A stretch of 64,000 nt of DNA. Source: Polaromonas sp. SP1 (lineage in GTDB: Bacteria > Pseudomonadota > Gammaproteobacteria > Burkholderiales > Burkholderiaceae_C). Location of the stretch: the NCBI RefSeq assembly GCF_003711205.1, contig NZ_CP031013.1, forward strand, positions 868,001 to 932,000, in the 5' to 3' direction. Both the position numbers and the translations under genes were made by a program. The notes below the pieces were generated by a model. It saw only the letters and a program-made list of their open reading frames with translations. It was not told the origin of the DNA and made no database searches. Of the stretch, positions 52,678 through 61,648 are shown piece after piece. Every line of letters starts with the position of its first letter. Position 1 is the first letter of the stretch.

Positions 52678-54753
52678 TCAGGCCAAATTCATGGCGACCA
52701 ATAAAAGGTCAATCGCCTTGATGCCGATAAAAGGCACGGCCAGGCCGCCCAGGCCGTAGATCAGCAGGTTGCGGCGCAGCAGGGTGGCAGCGCCCACCGC
52801 GCGGTACTTCACGCCCTTGAGCGCCAGCGGGATCAAAAACATGATGATCAGCGCGTTAAAAATCACCGCCGACAAAATCGCCGAAGAGGGGCTGCCCAGG
52901 CGCATCACATTGAGTGCGGCCAATTGCGGGTAGGTGCTCACAAAAATCGCCGGGATGATGGCGAAGTACTTGGCCACGTCGTTGGCGATCGAAAACGTGG
53001 TGAGCGAGCCGCGTGTCATCAGCAAGGCCTTGCCGGTTTCCACAATCTCCAGCAGCTTGGTCGGGTTGGAGTCGAGGTCCACCATGTTGCCGGCCTCTTT
53101 GGCTGCCTGCGTGCCGCTGTTCATGGCCACCGCCACGTCGGCCTGGGCCAGCGCCGGCGCGTCGTTGGTGCCGTCGCCCGTCATCGCCACCAGCCGGCCC
53201 TCAGCCTGGTACTGGCGTATCAATTTCAGCTTGTCTTCGGGCGTGGCCTCGGCCAGGAAGTCGTCGACACCCGCTTCGGCGGCGATGGCGGCCGCCGTGA
53301 GCTTGTTGTCGCCGGTGATCATCACCGTCTTGATGCCCATGCGGCGCAGCTCGCCAAAACGCTCCTTGATACCGGCCTTGACGATGTCTTTGAGCTCTAC
53401 GATGCCCAGCACCGCGCTGCCGTCGGCCACCGCCAGCGGCGTGCTGCCGCGGCGCGACACCTCGTCCGACACGCGCAGCACCTCGGCCGGCACGCTGCCG
53501 CCCAGCGACTCCACATGTTTGCGGATCGCATCGACCGCGCCCTTGCGCAGCTGGCGCGTGCTGCCGTCGGGGCGTTGCACGTCGATGCCGCTCATGCGCG
53601 TCTGTGCAGTGAAAGGCACCTCATGGCTCTCACCCACCAAAGCCTCACCGGCTCCAAGGCGCTGGGCCAAAACCACAATGCTGCGGCCTTCAGGCGTTTC
53701 ATCGGCCATCGAGGCCTGCATCGCAGCGGTGGCCAGCTTGGCGCCGGTCACGCCGGGCGCCGGCAGAAAGCTGGAGGCCTGGCGGTTGCCGTGGGTGATG
53801 GTGCCGGTCTTGTCGAGCAGCAGCACGTCCACGTCACCGGCGGCTTCCACGGCACGGCCCGAGGTGGCGATGACGTTGGCCTGCATCATGCGGCTCATGC
53901 CGGCCACACCCACGGCAGAGAGCAGGCCGCCAATCGTGGTCGGGATCAGGCAGACCAGCAAGGCCACCAGCGCAGTGATGCTGACCACCGTGCCCGCGCC
54001 TGCCGCTTCCACGCTGAACATCGAAAACGGCAGCAAGGTCACGGTGACCACCAGGAACACAATGGTCAGCGCCACCAGCAAAATCGTCAGCGCGATTTCA
54101 TTGGGCGTCTTCTGGCGTTTGGCGCCTTCGACCATGCTGATCATGCGGTCCAGGAAAGACTCGCCCGGGTTCACCATGATGCGCACGACCAGCCAGTCGG
54201 ACAGCACGCGGGTGCCGCCGGTCACGGACGAGAAGTCGCCGCCCGATTCGCGCACCACCGCGGCTGATTCGCCGGTAATAGCGCTTTCGTCGACCGAGGC
54301 CACGCCTTCGATGACTTCGCCGTCCAGCGGGATCATGTCGCCGGCTTCGACCAGCACCACGTCTCCTTTTCTGAGGTTCTCGGCTTGCTCCGGCAAAAAG
54401 GTGGCGCCGTGTTTGGGCTCCTTCAGCTTCTTGGCCCAGGTGCTTTTCTTCAGGCTGCGCAGCGAGGCCGCCTGCGCCTTGCTGCGCCCCTCGGCCAGCG
54501 CTTCGGCAAAGTTGGCAAACAACACGGTGAACCACAGCCAGACGGCCACGGCAAAGATAAAGCCTGCCGGCGCTTCGCCCTGGCCCTGCAAGGCCTGCAG
54601 GCCCAGCAAGGTGGTCAGGATGCTGCCGATGTAGACAACAAACATGACGGGGTTGCGCCACTGCACGCGCGGGCTGAGCTTGGTAAACGACGCCGCGATG
54701 GCGGGTTTGAGCAAGGCAGGATCAAGCAACACAAAAGGTTTTTGGGTAGTCAT
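52678..54753 (-). CDS. kdpB: Potassium-transporting P-type ATPase KdpB subunit
   Basis: This 691-residue catalytic subunit has the phosphorylated Asp314 in [15 protein letters not shown], the actuator motif [15 protein letters not shown] (TGES), the nucleotide-binding core around [20 protein letters not shown] and the hinge [20 protein letters not shown]. Serine in the TGESA region (TGES-AAV) is the site of inhibitory phosphorylation in E. coli. It hydrolyses ATP to drive potassium through KdpA. It starts 25 bp after the kdpA stop. Confidence 0.97.
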   Translation of the reverse strand: MTTQKPFVLLDPALLKPAIAASFTKLSPRVQWRNPVMFVVYIGSILTTLLGLQALQGQGEAPAGFIFAVAVWLWFTVLFANFAEALAEGRSKAQAASLRSLKKSTWAKKLKEPKHGATFLPEQAENLRKGDVVLVEAGDMIPLDGEVIEGVASVDESAITGESAAVVRESGGDFSSVTGGTRVLSDWLVVRIMVNPGESFLDRMISMVEGAKRQKTPNEIALTILLVALTIVFLVVTVTLLPFSMFSVEAAGAGTVVSITALVALLVCLIPTTIGGLLSAVGVAGMSRMMQANVIATSGRAVEAAGDVDVLLLDKTGTITHGNRQASSFLPAPGVTGAKLATAAMQASMADETPEGRSIVVLAQRLGAGEALVGESHEVPFTAQTRMSGIDVQRPDGSTRQLRKGAVDAIRKHVESLGGSVPAEVLRVSDEVSRRGSTPLAVADGSAVLGIVELKDIVKAGIKERFGELRRMGIKTVMITGDNKLTAAAIAAEAGVDDFLAEATPEDKLKLIRQYQAEGRLVAMTGDGTNDAPALAQADVAVAMNSGTQAAKEAGNMVDLDSNPTKLLEIVETGKALLMTRGSLTTFSIANDVAKYFAIIPAIFVSTYPQLAALNVMRLGSPSSAILSAVIFNALIIMFLIPLALKGVKYRAVGAATLLRRNLLIYGLGGLAVPFIGIKAIDLLLVAMNLA

Positions 54754-54778
54754 ATCAATTTCTCTTTGAGCCTTGCGC

Positions 54779-56578
54779 TTAGTGACCTGGCCAGAGCATC
54801 AAATGCTCGACCACCGGGCCCAGCGCCAGGGCAGGCACGTAATTGAGCAGGCCCACGAGCAATACGGTGCCTATCAGCAGCATCACGAACAGCGGGCCGT
54901 GCGTGGGCATGGTGCCGGCCGTGACCGGCAGGCGCTTCTTGGCGGCCAGTGCACCGGCAATGGCGAGCACCGGCACGATGACGCCGAAGCGGCCCAGCCA
55001 CATGGCGATGCCCAGCAGCGTGTTGTAGAACGGCGTGTTGGCCGACAGGCCTGCAAAGGCGCTGCCGTTGTTGTTGCCGGCCGAGGTCAGTGCGTAAAGG
55101 ATTTCAGAAAAACCGTGCGCACCGGGGTTGGCGATGCCGGCCTTGCCGGCGCCCGCCAGGACGGCGATGGCCGTGCCGGCCAGCACCAGGATGGGCGTCA
55201 CCAGGATGGCGATCGAGGTCAGCTTCATCTCATGCGACTCGATCTTCTTGCCCAGGTATTCGGGCGTGCGGCCAATCATCAGGCCGGCGATAAACACCGC
55301 CAGGATGGCAAAGATCAGCATGCCGTAAAGCCCGGTGCCGACACCGCCGAACACCACCTCTCCCAGCTGCATCATCACCATGGGCACCATGCCGCCCAGC
55401 GGTGTGAAGGAGTCGTGCATGGCGTTGACCGCGCCGCACGAAGCCGCCGTCGTGATCACTGCGAAAAGGCTGGAGGCATTGATGCCGAAACGGGTTTCCT
55501 TGCCTTCCATATTGCCGCCGGCCTGCAAGGCGCTGGCAGCCTGGTCCACACCCAGCGGGGGCAGCAGCGGGTTGCCGGCTTGTTCGGCCGGCGTGATGGC
55601 CACCACCGCGATGACAAACATCACCGTCATCGCGGCCAGGACGGCCCAGCCTTGGCGCGGGTCGCCCACGGCGCGGCCAAAGGCAAAACACAGCGCCGCA
55701 GGGATCAGGAAGATCGCCAGCATTTGAAAGAAGTTGCTCAGCGCGGTCGGGTTCTCATAAGGATGGGCCGAGTTGGCGTTGAAAAAACCGCCACCATTGG
55801 TGCCCAGCATCTTGATGGCCTCTTGCGACGCGACCGGGCCCATGGCCAGGGTCTGCTTGTCAGATTTGGCGTCTTCCATCACAGGGTTGCCCTTGTCGTC
55901 TTTCAGGGTCTGGCCATCGGCGCCGGTTTTGGGCACCTGATAAGAAGTGGTCTCGAGCGTTGCGACTTCCTTGTAGCTGTCAAAGTTCTGGATCACGCCC
56001 TGCCCCACCAGGAAGAGGGCGAACACCAGCGACAGCGGCAGCAGCAGCCAGGCCGTGATGCGTGTGACATCCACCCAGAAGTTGCCAATGGCGCCCGTGG
56101 CACGCGCGGCAAAACCGCGGAACAGCGCAAACACCACCGCAATGCCGGTGGCGGCGGACAAAAAGTTCTGCACCGACAGCGCCAGCATCTGCGTGAGGTA
56201 ACTCATGGTGGACTCACCGGCATAACCCTGCCAGTTGGTGTTGGAGACAAAACTGACCGCGGTGTTAAAGGCCGAGTCGGGCGACACCGCGGCCATGCCG
56301 GCCGGGTTGAGCGGCAGCCAGACCTGCAGGCGCTGCAAGGCATACACGGCAATGAAACCCAGCACATTGAAGGCCAGCAAGGCCAGTGCGTACTGCGACC
56401 ATTTCATGCTGGTGTCGGCGGACGTGCCGGCCAGGCGGTACAGCGGCGCTTCGACCTTGTGCATCCAGGCGGGAAGGCTGCCAGAGTAAATGCGCGCCAG
56501 CCAGATACCCAGCGGCCAGGCAGTGACCAGCAGGACACCGAGAAAGAGAGCCAACAGGCCCCATGACGAATTGCTCAT
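54779..56578 (-). CDS. kdpA: Potassium-transporting ATPase KdpA subunit
   Basis: This 599-residue channel-like subunit starts [20 protein letters not shown]; an in-frame TTG one codon earlier is not needed. It has ten hydrophobic segments and the four selectivity-filter-like repeats, seen in [55 protein letters not shown] and [17 protein letters not shown]. It binds and takes up potassium with high affinity. The start overlaps the kdpF stop (TGATG), so the two are coupled. Confidence 0.97.
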   Translation of the reverse strand: MSNSSWGLLALFLGVLLVTAWPLGIWLARIYSGSLPAWMHKVEAPLYRLAGTSADTSMKWSQYALALLAFNVLGFIAVYALQRLQVWLPLNPAGMAAVSPDSAFNTAVSFVSNTNWQGYAGESTMSYLTQMLALSVQNFLSAATGIAVVFALFRGFAARATGAIGNFWVDVTRITAWLLLPLSLVFALFLVGQGVIQNFDSYKEVATLETTSYQVPKTGADGQTLKDDKGNPVMEDAKSDKQTLAMGPVASQEAIKMLGTNGGGFFNANSAHPYENPTALSNFFQMLAIFLIPAALCFAFGRAVGDPRQGWAVLAAMTVMFVIAVVAITPAEQAGNPLLPPLGVDQAASALQAGGNMEGKETRFGINASSLFAVITTAASCGAVNAMHDSFTPLGGMVPMVMMQLGEVVFGGVGTGLYGMLIFAILAVFIAGLMIGRTPEYLGKKIESHEMKLTSIAILVTPILVLAGTAIAVLAGAGKAGIANPGAHGFSEILYALTSAGNNNGSAFAGLSANTPFYNTLLGIAMWLGRFGVIVPVLAIAGALAAKKRLPVTAGTMPTHGPLFVMLLIGTVLLVGLLNYVPALALGPVVEHLMLWPGH

Positions 56579-56676
56579 CAAAACTCCTCAGCGCAAATCA
56601 GCGCATAGACGAGGTAGGTGAGCAGCACGATGGCGCAGACGCCGCCAAAGCCGTACAAAACATCCAGGCTGATCAT
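56578..56676 (-). CDS. kdpF: Potassium-transporting ATPase KdpF subunit
   Basis: This 32-residue peptide, [20 protein letters not shown] then [12 protein letters not shown], is a single membrane helix with the [10 protein letters not shown] ending typical of KdpF (about 29 residues in E. coli). It stabilises the KdpABC complex. It overlaps the kdpA start by one base and the stop of the 34-residue peptide gene upstream by four bases. Confidence 0.88.
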   Translation of the reverse strand: MISLDVLYGFGGVCAIVLLTYLVYALICAEEF

Positions 56677-56777
56677 GAGCGGCCCCCTTCCGGCTTTTCG
56701 AGCTTCTGAAAGCCCCAGACCAGCAGCACCATCACACCCCACAGGGCGGCGGCGCCAAGAATAAACGCGAGATCCAT
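56673..56777 (-). CDS. 34-residue membrane peptide leading the kdp operon
   Basis: The peptide MDLAFILGAAALWGVMVLLV then [14 protein letters not shown] is one hydrophobic helix with a basic tail. A good ribosome site (GGAG) is nine bases before the ATG, and its end overlaps kdpF as ATGA. I recall similar small proteins before kdpF in other Burkholderiales, but I cannot check. It could be an extra Kdp subunit or a small regulator of KdpF. It is not E. coli KdpF, which is the next gene. Confidence 0.7.
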   Translation of the reverse strand: MDLAFILGAAALWGVMVLLVWGFQKLEKPEGGRS

Positions 56778-56822
56778 CACTTCACTCCAACGAATAACGA
56801 TGGAGAAAGTGTCGGATCCGGC

Positions 56823-56874
56823 GTGTAAAAACGGGGATGAAAGAGGGGTGGCCGGTATAAAGAAAGCGTAAAAA
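56823..56874 (-). promoter_or_regulatory. Candidate KdpE operator of the kdp operon
   Basis: Read on the minus strand, 56855-56874 is TTTTTACGCTTTCTTTATAC: two TTTxTAC units 13 bases apart with a T-rich spacer, close to the E. coli KdpE site as I remember it. A third TTTTTACAC unit stands nearer the operon at 56823-56830. The site is about 80-100 bp before the first ORF of the operon. Confidence 0.65.
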
Positions 56875-56900
56875 CCGGGCGAAAACGCCTGGTTTTTGTC

Positions 56901-57719
56901 CTATCCCGCAAGCCAGCGTATCGCGCTGCCGATCACCATATAAAGGCCAATCGCCAGCAAACCGGTAAAGAAAAGACGCTTGAAGGCTTTCTCATCCAGC
57001 CGCCCGCGCAGCATCTGGCCCGCCGCCATCCCCAGCAACGCTGCAGGCAAAGCCGCCAGCCAGCCCCAACCTCCGGGCACGGCGTCTGCCGAGAATGAAC
57101 CTTCGAGCGCCAGGCGGCCAAAGAGCGCGACGGTGGACACCGTGAACGACAGCCCCAGCGCCTGCACCAGCTCATCCTTCTTCAAATGCAGGGCCTGCAG
57201 GTAAGGCACAGCCGGAAAGACAAAGACCCCGGTGGCAGCCGTGATCGCGCCGGTAATCAAGCCGGTGGCGCCGGACGAGAACCTTTCACCGCGGCGAGGC
57301 ACCGACAGCGAAACCGCGGCAAGCCCCAGAACGGCATACACCATCAAGGCGGCGCCCAAACCTGCCGAGGCCACATTGGCGTTGAGGGTGACAAGGCTGA
57401 CGGGCGCCCACAAGGTTCCGGCCAGCACACCCAATTGCAAAGGCCAGAGGCGCCTCACCAGGCGGCCCAAGGCAGCCCCGTCCCACATCTGCCAGGCGTT
57501 CGTCAGGAACGAAGGCAGGATCAAAATGACGGCGGCGTGGGCGGGCGGCATGACGCTGGCCAGCAAACCCATGGAAAGCGTCGGCAAGCCCAGCCCGACG
57601 ACCCCTTTGACCAGGCCGGCCAGCAGGAAAACTGCCACCACCACTCCGAGAATGAAGACTTCGTGCCCCGGGCCCGTGAGGGCAGCCGCCGTGTTTGAAT
57701 CGATATGAGCTGCATTCAT
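56901..57719 (-). CDS. TauE/SafE-family sulfite/organosulfonate exporter-like permease
   Basis: This 272-residue membrane protein starts MNAAHIDSNTAAALTGPGHE. It has eight hydrophobic segments and the two family repeats: LAGLVKGVVGLGLPTLSMGL at residues 37-56 and GLITGAITAATGVFVFPAVP in the second half. Family members move anions such as sulfite, sulfoacetate or other organic acids. It is divergent from a LysR regulator 88 bp away, its probable controller. The substrate is unknown. Confidence 0.88.
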   Translation of the reverse strand: MNAAHIDSNTAAALTGPGHEVFILGVVVAVFLLAGLVKGVVGLGLPTLSMGLLASVMPPAHAAVILILPSFLTNAWQMWDGAALGRLVRRLWPLQLGVLAGTLWAPVSLVTLNANVASAGLGAALMVYAVLGLAAVSLSVPRRGERFSSGATGLITGAITAATGVFVFPAVPYLQALHLKKDELVQALGLSFTVSTVALFGRLALEGSFSADAVPGGWGWLAALPAALLGMAAGQMLRGRLDEKAFKRLFFTGLLAIGLYMVIGSAIRWLAG

Positions 57720-57775
57720 GGCGCCCATTTTGGGCAAGCGCATCTGCGGGCTCAAGCTGTAATATCTTTCGGCAG

Positions 57776-57794
57776 CCTTCGCCATTTCCGAAGG
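57776..57794. promoter_or_regulatory. Short palindrome in the TauE-LysR divergent promoter
   Basis: CCTTCG-CCATTTC-CGAAGG is a perfect 6-7-6 inverted repeat just before the LysR ribosome site (GGGAG). Its spacing fits a LysR dimer half-site pattern. It may also be a simple mRNA hairpin over the start region. Confidence 0.4.
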
Positions 57795-57807
57795 CCGGGA
57801 GAATTTT

Positions 57808-58722
57808 GTGACTGCCAGCCTCCGCTTTGACCTTGTCGACCTTCGCCTCTTTCTTCACGTCACGGACACCGGCAGCATCACGGCGGGCAGCAAGCTCTCT
57901 CATCTGGCGCTGGCCTCGGCCAGCGCGCGCATACGCGGCATGGAAGACGCGTTGGGCGTTGCCTTGCTCGAACGGCTGCGCTCCGGCGTCAAGCCGACCA
58001 AGGCGGGCCTGGCCGTTGCCCACCATGCGCGGCTGGTGCTGCAGCAGCTGGATCGCATGCACGGCGAGATCGACGACTATGCCGGCGGCATGGCGGGCAA
58101 GGTCCGGCTGCTGTCCAACACCGCCGCCATCACCGACTACCTTCCCGAAGCGCTGGCGGCGTTCCTCAACGCGCATCCCGCCATCGATGTCGAGCTGGAA
58201 GAGCGCACCAGCCACGCCATCGTGCTGCAGCTGCTAAGCCAGGCGGGCGACCTGGGCATCGTGGCGGATTCCACCGATACCTCCCAGCTGGAAACCCAGC
58301 CCTTCCGCCGCGACCGGCTGGTGCTGGTGGCGTCACGGCAAAACATTCCCGGACGCTCGCGGCACATCTCGTTTGCGGACGCGTTGCACCATGATTTCGT
58401 CGGGCTGGGCGAAGACAGCGCGATGCAGCAACACCTGGACGCGCAGGCCGGGCGCCTCGGCCTGCGCATGCGCACACGCATCCGGCTGCGCAGTTTTGAG
58501 GCGGTGTGCCGGATGGTGGAGGCCGGCGTGGGTGTGGCCGTGGTGCCGGCGATTGCGGCGCAGCGCTATGCGGGAGCGGGCAGGTTACGTATCCTGAAAC
58601 TCGACGATGCGTGGGCGGACCGTGAACTGCTGGTGTGCGCGCGGAAGTTTGCGGACCTGTCGGCGCCGGCGCTCAAGCTGGTAGACGCCCTGTGCGCCAC
58701 CGGCGCGGGCCAGGCGACATGA
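57808..58722 (+). CDS. LysR-family transcriptional regulator
   Basis: This 304-residue regulator begins at GTG (TASLRFDLVDLRLFLHVTDT) with GGGAG upstream. The HTH is TDTGSITAGSKLSHLALASA and the wing follows at ALGVALLERLRSGVKPTKAG. Its effector domain (VRLLSNTAAITDYLPEALAA; DLGIVADSTDTSQLETQPFR) matches a group common next to TauE/SafE permease genes. It likely controls the divergent permease. The next feature downstream is copy 7 of the dispersed repeat. Confidence 0.92.
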   Translation: MTASLRFDLVDLRLFLHVTDTGSITAGSKLSHLALASASARIRGMEDALGVALLERLRSGVKPTKAGLAVAHHARLVLQQLDRMHGEIDDYAGGMAGKVRLLSNTAAITDYLPEALAAFLNAHPAIDVELEERTSHAIVLQLLSQAGDLGIVADSTDTSQLETQPFRRDRLVLVASRQNIPGRSRHISFADALHHDFVGLGEDSAMQQHLDAQAGRLGLRMRTRIRLRSFEAVCRMVEAGVGVAVVPAIAAQRYAGAGRLRILKLDDAWADRELLVCARKFADLSAPALKLVDALCATGAGQAT

Positions 58723-58735
58723 GCAAACCCGAATC

Positions 58736-58800
58736 GCTATCAATTTAATAGCTACAAGTCCTTTCCGGTATTGGGCAAGAGCTCTTTTTTGCTTGAAAAA
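58736..58800 (+). repeat. Dispersed GCTAT/ATAGC double-hairpin repeat, copy 7
   Basis: It reads GCTATCAATTTAATAGCTAC, a degenerate second stem ending TATTGGGC, then a T-rich end with GCTTGAAAA. It starts 14 bp after the LysR stop and runs into the 3' end of the Crp/Fnr regulator gene on the other strand, which it encodes in part (SSKKELLPNTGKDL). Confidence 0.75.
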
Positions 58801-59507
58801 ACGCTGGACCGCAGGGCGCCCAGGTCCAGCACACGCAGGCCGCCGTATTCGATGCGGATAAAGCCGCGCGCCTGCAGTGTGCTCAGGGCCTCGTTCACAC
58901 GCTGGCGTGACAGACCCACCAGGTAGGCCATCTCCTGCTGCGTGATGCGCAGGATTTCACCCACACCGGGGTAGAGCACCGGGTTGAACAGCGCGGCCAG
59001 GCTGCGCGCCACGCGGATGTCGGGGTTGTTCATGCGGTCGATCTCGCGCGCGACGATGAACTGGCCCAGCCGCTCATTGAGCTGGTTCATCACAAAGCGG
59101 TTAAAGCCGATGGAGTGGTCGAGCAGCCAGTGGAAATCTTCGACCGGCAGCCCGGCGACGACTGTCTTGCGCAGCGCCTGGATGTTGTAGCGGTAGGGCT
59201 CGCGCTTGAGCACCGTGCCTTCGCCGAACCACGCGCCCGGCGGCAGGCCGGTGAACGTCATGGTCGCGCCCTGGGCGCTGTCGGTGCTCATCTTGAGCAG
59301 GCCCTCGACCACGCCGAACCAGTAGGTCACCGGTTTGCCGACGCGGCACACATAGTCGCCGATGTTGGCGTCGCCCACACGCACGCTGGCCACGGCGCGT
59401 TCGCGCTCGGCCGGCAGCAGCTCGGCCAGCCAGTGAATGCCGGCCAGCTCCTGCGCATCGGGCATGCGGGCGCGGATCTGCATCGACTGGCCGGTCATTG
59501 CTGGCAT
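58752..59507 (-). CDS. Crp/Fnr-family transcriptional regulator
   Basis: This 251-residue regulator starts MPAMTGQSMQIRARMPDAQE after AGGAG. A cyclic-nucleotide-binding-like beta-barrel spans about residues 30-140 (VGKPVTYWFGVVEGLLKMST; GLPPGAWFGEGTVLKREPYR), then a dimer helix and a winged HTH (RITQQEMAYLVGLSRQRVNE, then RGFIRIEYGGLRVLDL). No Fnr-type cysteines. It is divergent from the acyl-CoA synthetase operon, where it is probably a regulator. Its last 14 residues come from a repeat. Confidence 0.9.
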   Translation of the reverse strand: MPAMTGQSMQIRARMPDAQELAGIHWLAELLPAERERAVASVRVGDANIGDYVCRVGKPVTYWFGVVEGLLKMSTDSAQGATMTFTGLPPGAWFGEGTVLKREPYRYNIQALRKTVVAGLPVEDFHWLLDHSIGFNRFVMNQLNERLGQFIVAREIDRMNNPDIRVARSLAALFNPVLYPGVGEILRITQQEMAYLVGLSRQRVNEALSTLQARGFIRIEYGGLRVLDLGALRSSVFSSKKELLPNTGKDL

Positions 59508-59579
59508 GCAAGCTCCTGGGAATCCTGGGTGACCTGGAAGTGGGCTAGGGGAAAGTCCGGGGGAGTAATCACCCTTGAA

Positions 59580-59597
59580 TTGTCGTTGGAACGACAA
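59580..59597. promoter_or_regulatory. Perfect palindrome 1 in the Crp/Fnr-ligase divergent region
   Basis: TTGTCGTTGGAACGACAA is an 18-base perfect inverted repeat (8-2-8). It lies in the 194-bp gap, 73 bp from the regulator start and 105 bp from the ligase start. It is a strong candidate operator, possibly for the adjacent Crp/Fnr regulator. Confidence 0.65.
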
Positions 59598-59608
59598 CCC
59601 AACGTCAA

Positions 59609-59627
59609 ATGCATGTCTACCATGCAT
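59609..59627. promoter_or_regulatory. Perfect palindrome 2 in the Crp/Fnr-ligase divergent region
   Basis: ATGCATG-TCTAC-CATGCAT is a perfect 7-5-7 inverted repeat whose arms are unrelated to those of palindrome 1. Its centre is 29-30 bases from the other centre, nearly three helical turns. A second regulator or a transcript hairpin are both possible. Confidence 0.6.
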
Positions 59628-59701
59628 CCAAGAGACAACTTTTGGGCTAGCGGCGACCGGACGGCCGGGACCCAGGGCACAACAACCAAGAGACAAGGAA
59701 T

Positions 59702-61648
59702 ATGCAGACCACGTTCCCACGATTGCTGCTCAAACATGCGGCCGAACGCCCCGGCGCCGCCGCCATGCGCGAGAAGGAGTACGGCATCTGGCAGGCGCAC
59801 AGCTGGGCCGGCATGGCCCAACTGGTCGAGCGCATCGCCTGCGGCCTGCATGCAGCCGGCCTGCAGCGCGGCGAACACGTGGTCATCATCGGCGCCAACC
59901 GCCCGCGCCTTTACGCCACCATGCTGGCGGCCCAGTCGCTGGGCGCGGTTCCGATTCCGCTGTACCAGGACGCCGTGGGCGCCGAGTGCGTCTTCCCCAT
60001 CACCAACGCCGACGTGCGCTTTGCGCTGGTGGAAGACCAGGAGCAGGTCGACAAGCTGCTGGAAATCCGCAGCCAGTGCCCGCAGCTGGACCAGATCATT
60101 TACGACGACCCGCGCGGCCTGCGCAACTATGCCGAGACCGGCCTGCAGTCGCTGGATTCGTTGCTGGAAAAAGGCGAGGCCTTCGCCGCGCAGCAGCCCG
60201 GCTTCTTCAAGGCGGAAGTCGAAAAAGCCCATCATGACGATGTGGCCGCGATGTTTTTCACTTCCGGCACCACGGGCAACCCCAAGGGCGTGGTCCACAC
60301 CCACAACACCCTGCTGGACCGCGCCAAAGCCGGCGCCGATTTCGACAAGCTCACCGCTGCCGAAGAAGTGCTGGCCTACCTGCCGCCCGCCTGGGTCGGC
60401 CAGAACATCTTCAGCTACGCCCAGTGGCTGGCCTGCGGCTATGTGGTCAATTGCCCCGAGAGCGCCAGCACGGTGACGATCGACCTGAAGGAAGTGGGCC
60501 CGACCTATTACTTTGCGCCTCCGCGCATTTTTGAAAGCCTGCTGACCACGGTGATGATCCGCATGGAAGACGCCGGCCGCATCAAGCGCAGCATGTTCAA
60601 TTACTTCATGGGTGTGGCCAAGCGCGCCGGCCCCGCGCTGATGGACGGCAAGCCGGTGGGCGCGCTTGATCGCCTGCTGTATGCGCTGGGCAGCGTCATG
60701 GTCTACGGCCCGCTGCGCAACACGCTGGGGTTTTCGCGCGTGCGGGTGGCCTACACCGCCGGCGAGGCGATTGGCCCCGACCTGTTCACCTTCTACCGCT
60801 CCATCGGCATCAACCTGAAGCAACTCTACGGCTCGACAGAGACTGCCGTGTTTGTCTGCCTGCAGCCGGACAACGAAGCGCGCGCGGACACCGTGGGCGT
60901 TCCCATCGCAGGCGTGCAGATCAAGGTGGCCGAGAACGGCGAGATCCTCGTCAAGTCGGCCGGCCTGCTCAAGGAATACTATAAAAACCCCACGGCGACG
61001 GCCGAGGTGCTGAGCGCCGACGGCTGGTACCACACCAGCGACGCGGGTTTTATCGACGCCAGCGGCCACCTCAAGATCATCGACCGCGTCAAAGACGTGG
61101 GCCGCATCAAGGGCGGCGCCAACGACGGCGCCATGTTTGCGCCCAAGTATGTGGAGAACAAACTCAAGTTCTTCCCGCACATCAAGGAAGTCGTGGCCTA
61201 CGGCGACGGCCGTGAAAAAGTCTGCGTGATGATCAACATCGACTTCGATGCCGTGGGCAACTGGGCCGAACGCCGCAACCTGCCTTACGCCGGTTACACC
61301 GACCTGGCGCAAAAGCCCGAGGTCTACCAGCTCATCAAGGAGTGCGTCGAGAAGGTCAACGCCGACCTGAGCGTGGACACCCTGCTGGCGGGCTCGCAGA
61401 TCAGCCGCTTCCTGGTGCTGCACAAAGAGCTGGACGCCGACGACGGCGAGCTCACGCGCACCAACAAGGTCCGCCGCGGTTTTATCGCCGACAAATACCT
61501 GCCGCTGGTCGATGCGCTTTACAGCGGCAAGACCGAGCAGTTCATTGAGACGGTGGTGAAGTTTGAAGACGGGCGGTCTGGCAGCGTCAGTGCCACCTTG
61601 AAGATCGACGACACCAAAACCTTTGCCCCCGTGAAGGCAGCAGCATGA
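59702..61648 (+). CDS. AMP-forming acyl-CoA synthetase (long-chain fatty acid type)
   Basis: This 648-residue enzyme of the adenylate-forming family has the P-loop MFFTSGTTGNPKGVVHTHN near residue 187, the A5 motif QLYGSTETAVFVC, and GWYHTSDAGFIDASGHLKII, DRVKDVGRIKGGANDGAMF (A7-A8) and a C-terminal cap. The sequence type fits long-chain or aryl acid-CoA ligases. It opens an operon with livG, livH and livM and would activate the acid taken up by that importer. The ATG has a purine-rich lead (AAGAGACAAGGAAT). Confidence 0.93.
   Translation: MQTTFPRLLLKHAAERPGAAAMREKEYGIWQAHSWAGMAQLVERIACGLHAAGLQRGEHVVIIGANRPRLYATMLAAQSLGAVPIPLYQDAVGAECVFPITNADVRFALVEDQEQVDKLLEIRSQCPQLDQIIYDDPRGLRNYAETGLQSLDSLLEKGEAFAAQQPGFFKAEVEKAHHDDVAAMFFTSGTTGNPKGVVHTHNTLLDRAKAGADFDKLTAAEEVLAYLPPAWVGQNIFSYAQWLACGYVVNCPESASTVTIDLKEVGPTYYFAPPRIFESLLTTVMIRMEDAGRIKRSMFNYFMGVAKRAGPALMDGKPVGALDRLLYALGSVMVYGPLRNTLGFSRVRVAYTAGEAIGPDLFTFYRSIGINLKQLYGSTETAVFVCLQPDNEARADTVGVPIAGVQIKVAENGEILVKSAGLLKEYYKNPTATAEVLSADGWYHTSDAGFIDASGHLKIIDRVKDVGRIKGGANDGAMFAPKYVENKLKFFPHIKEVVAYGDGREKVCVMINIDFDAVGNWAERRNLPYAGYTDLAQKPEVYQLIKECVEKVNADLSVDTLLAGSQISRFLVLHKELDADDGELTRTNKVRRGFIADKYLPLVDALYSGKTEQFIETVVKFEDGRSGSVSATLKIDDTKTFAPVKAAA

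Noticed and set aside
54773..56566. Open frame of 597 codons on the plus strand opposite kdpA
   Set aside because: Shadow of kdpA; low-complexity His/Gln/Arg composition and no recognisable domain.
59495..61423. Open frame of 642 codons on the minus strand opposite the acyl-CoA synthetase
   Set aside because: Shadow frame of a gene with clear adenylate-forming motifs.
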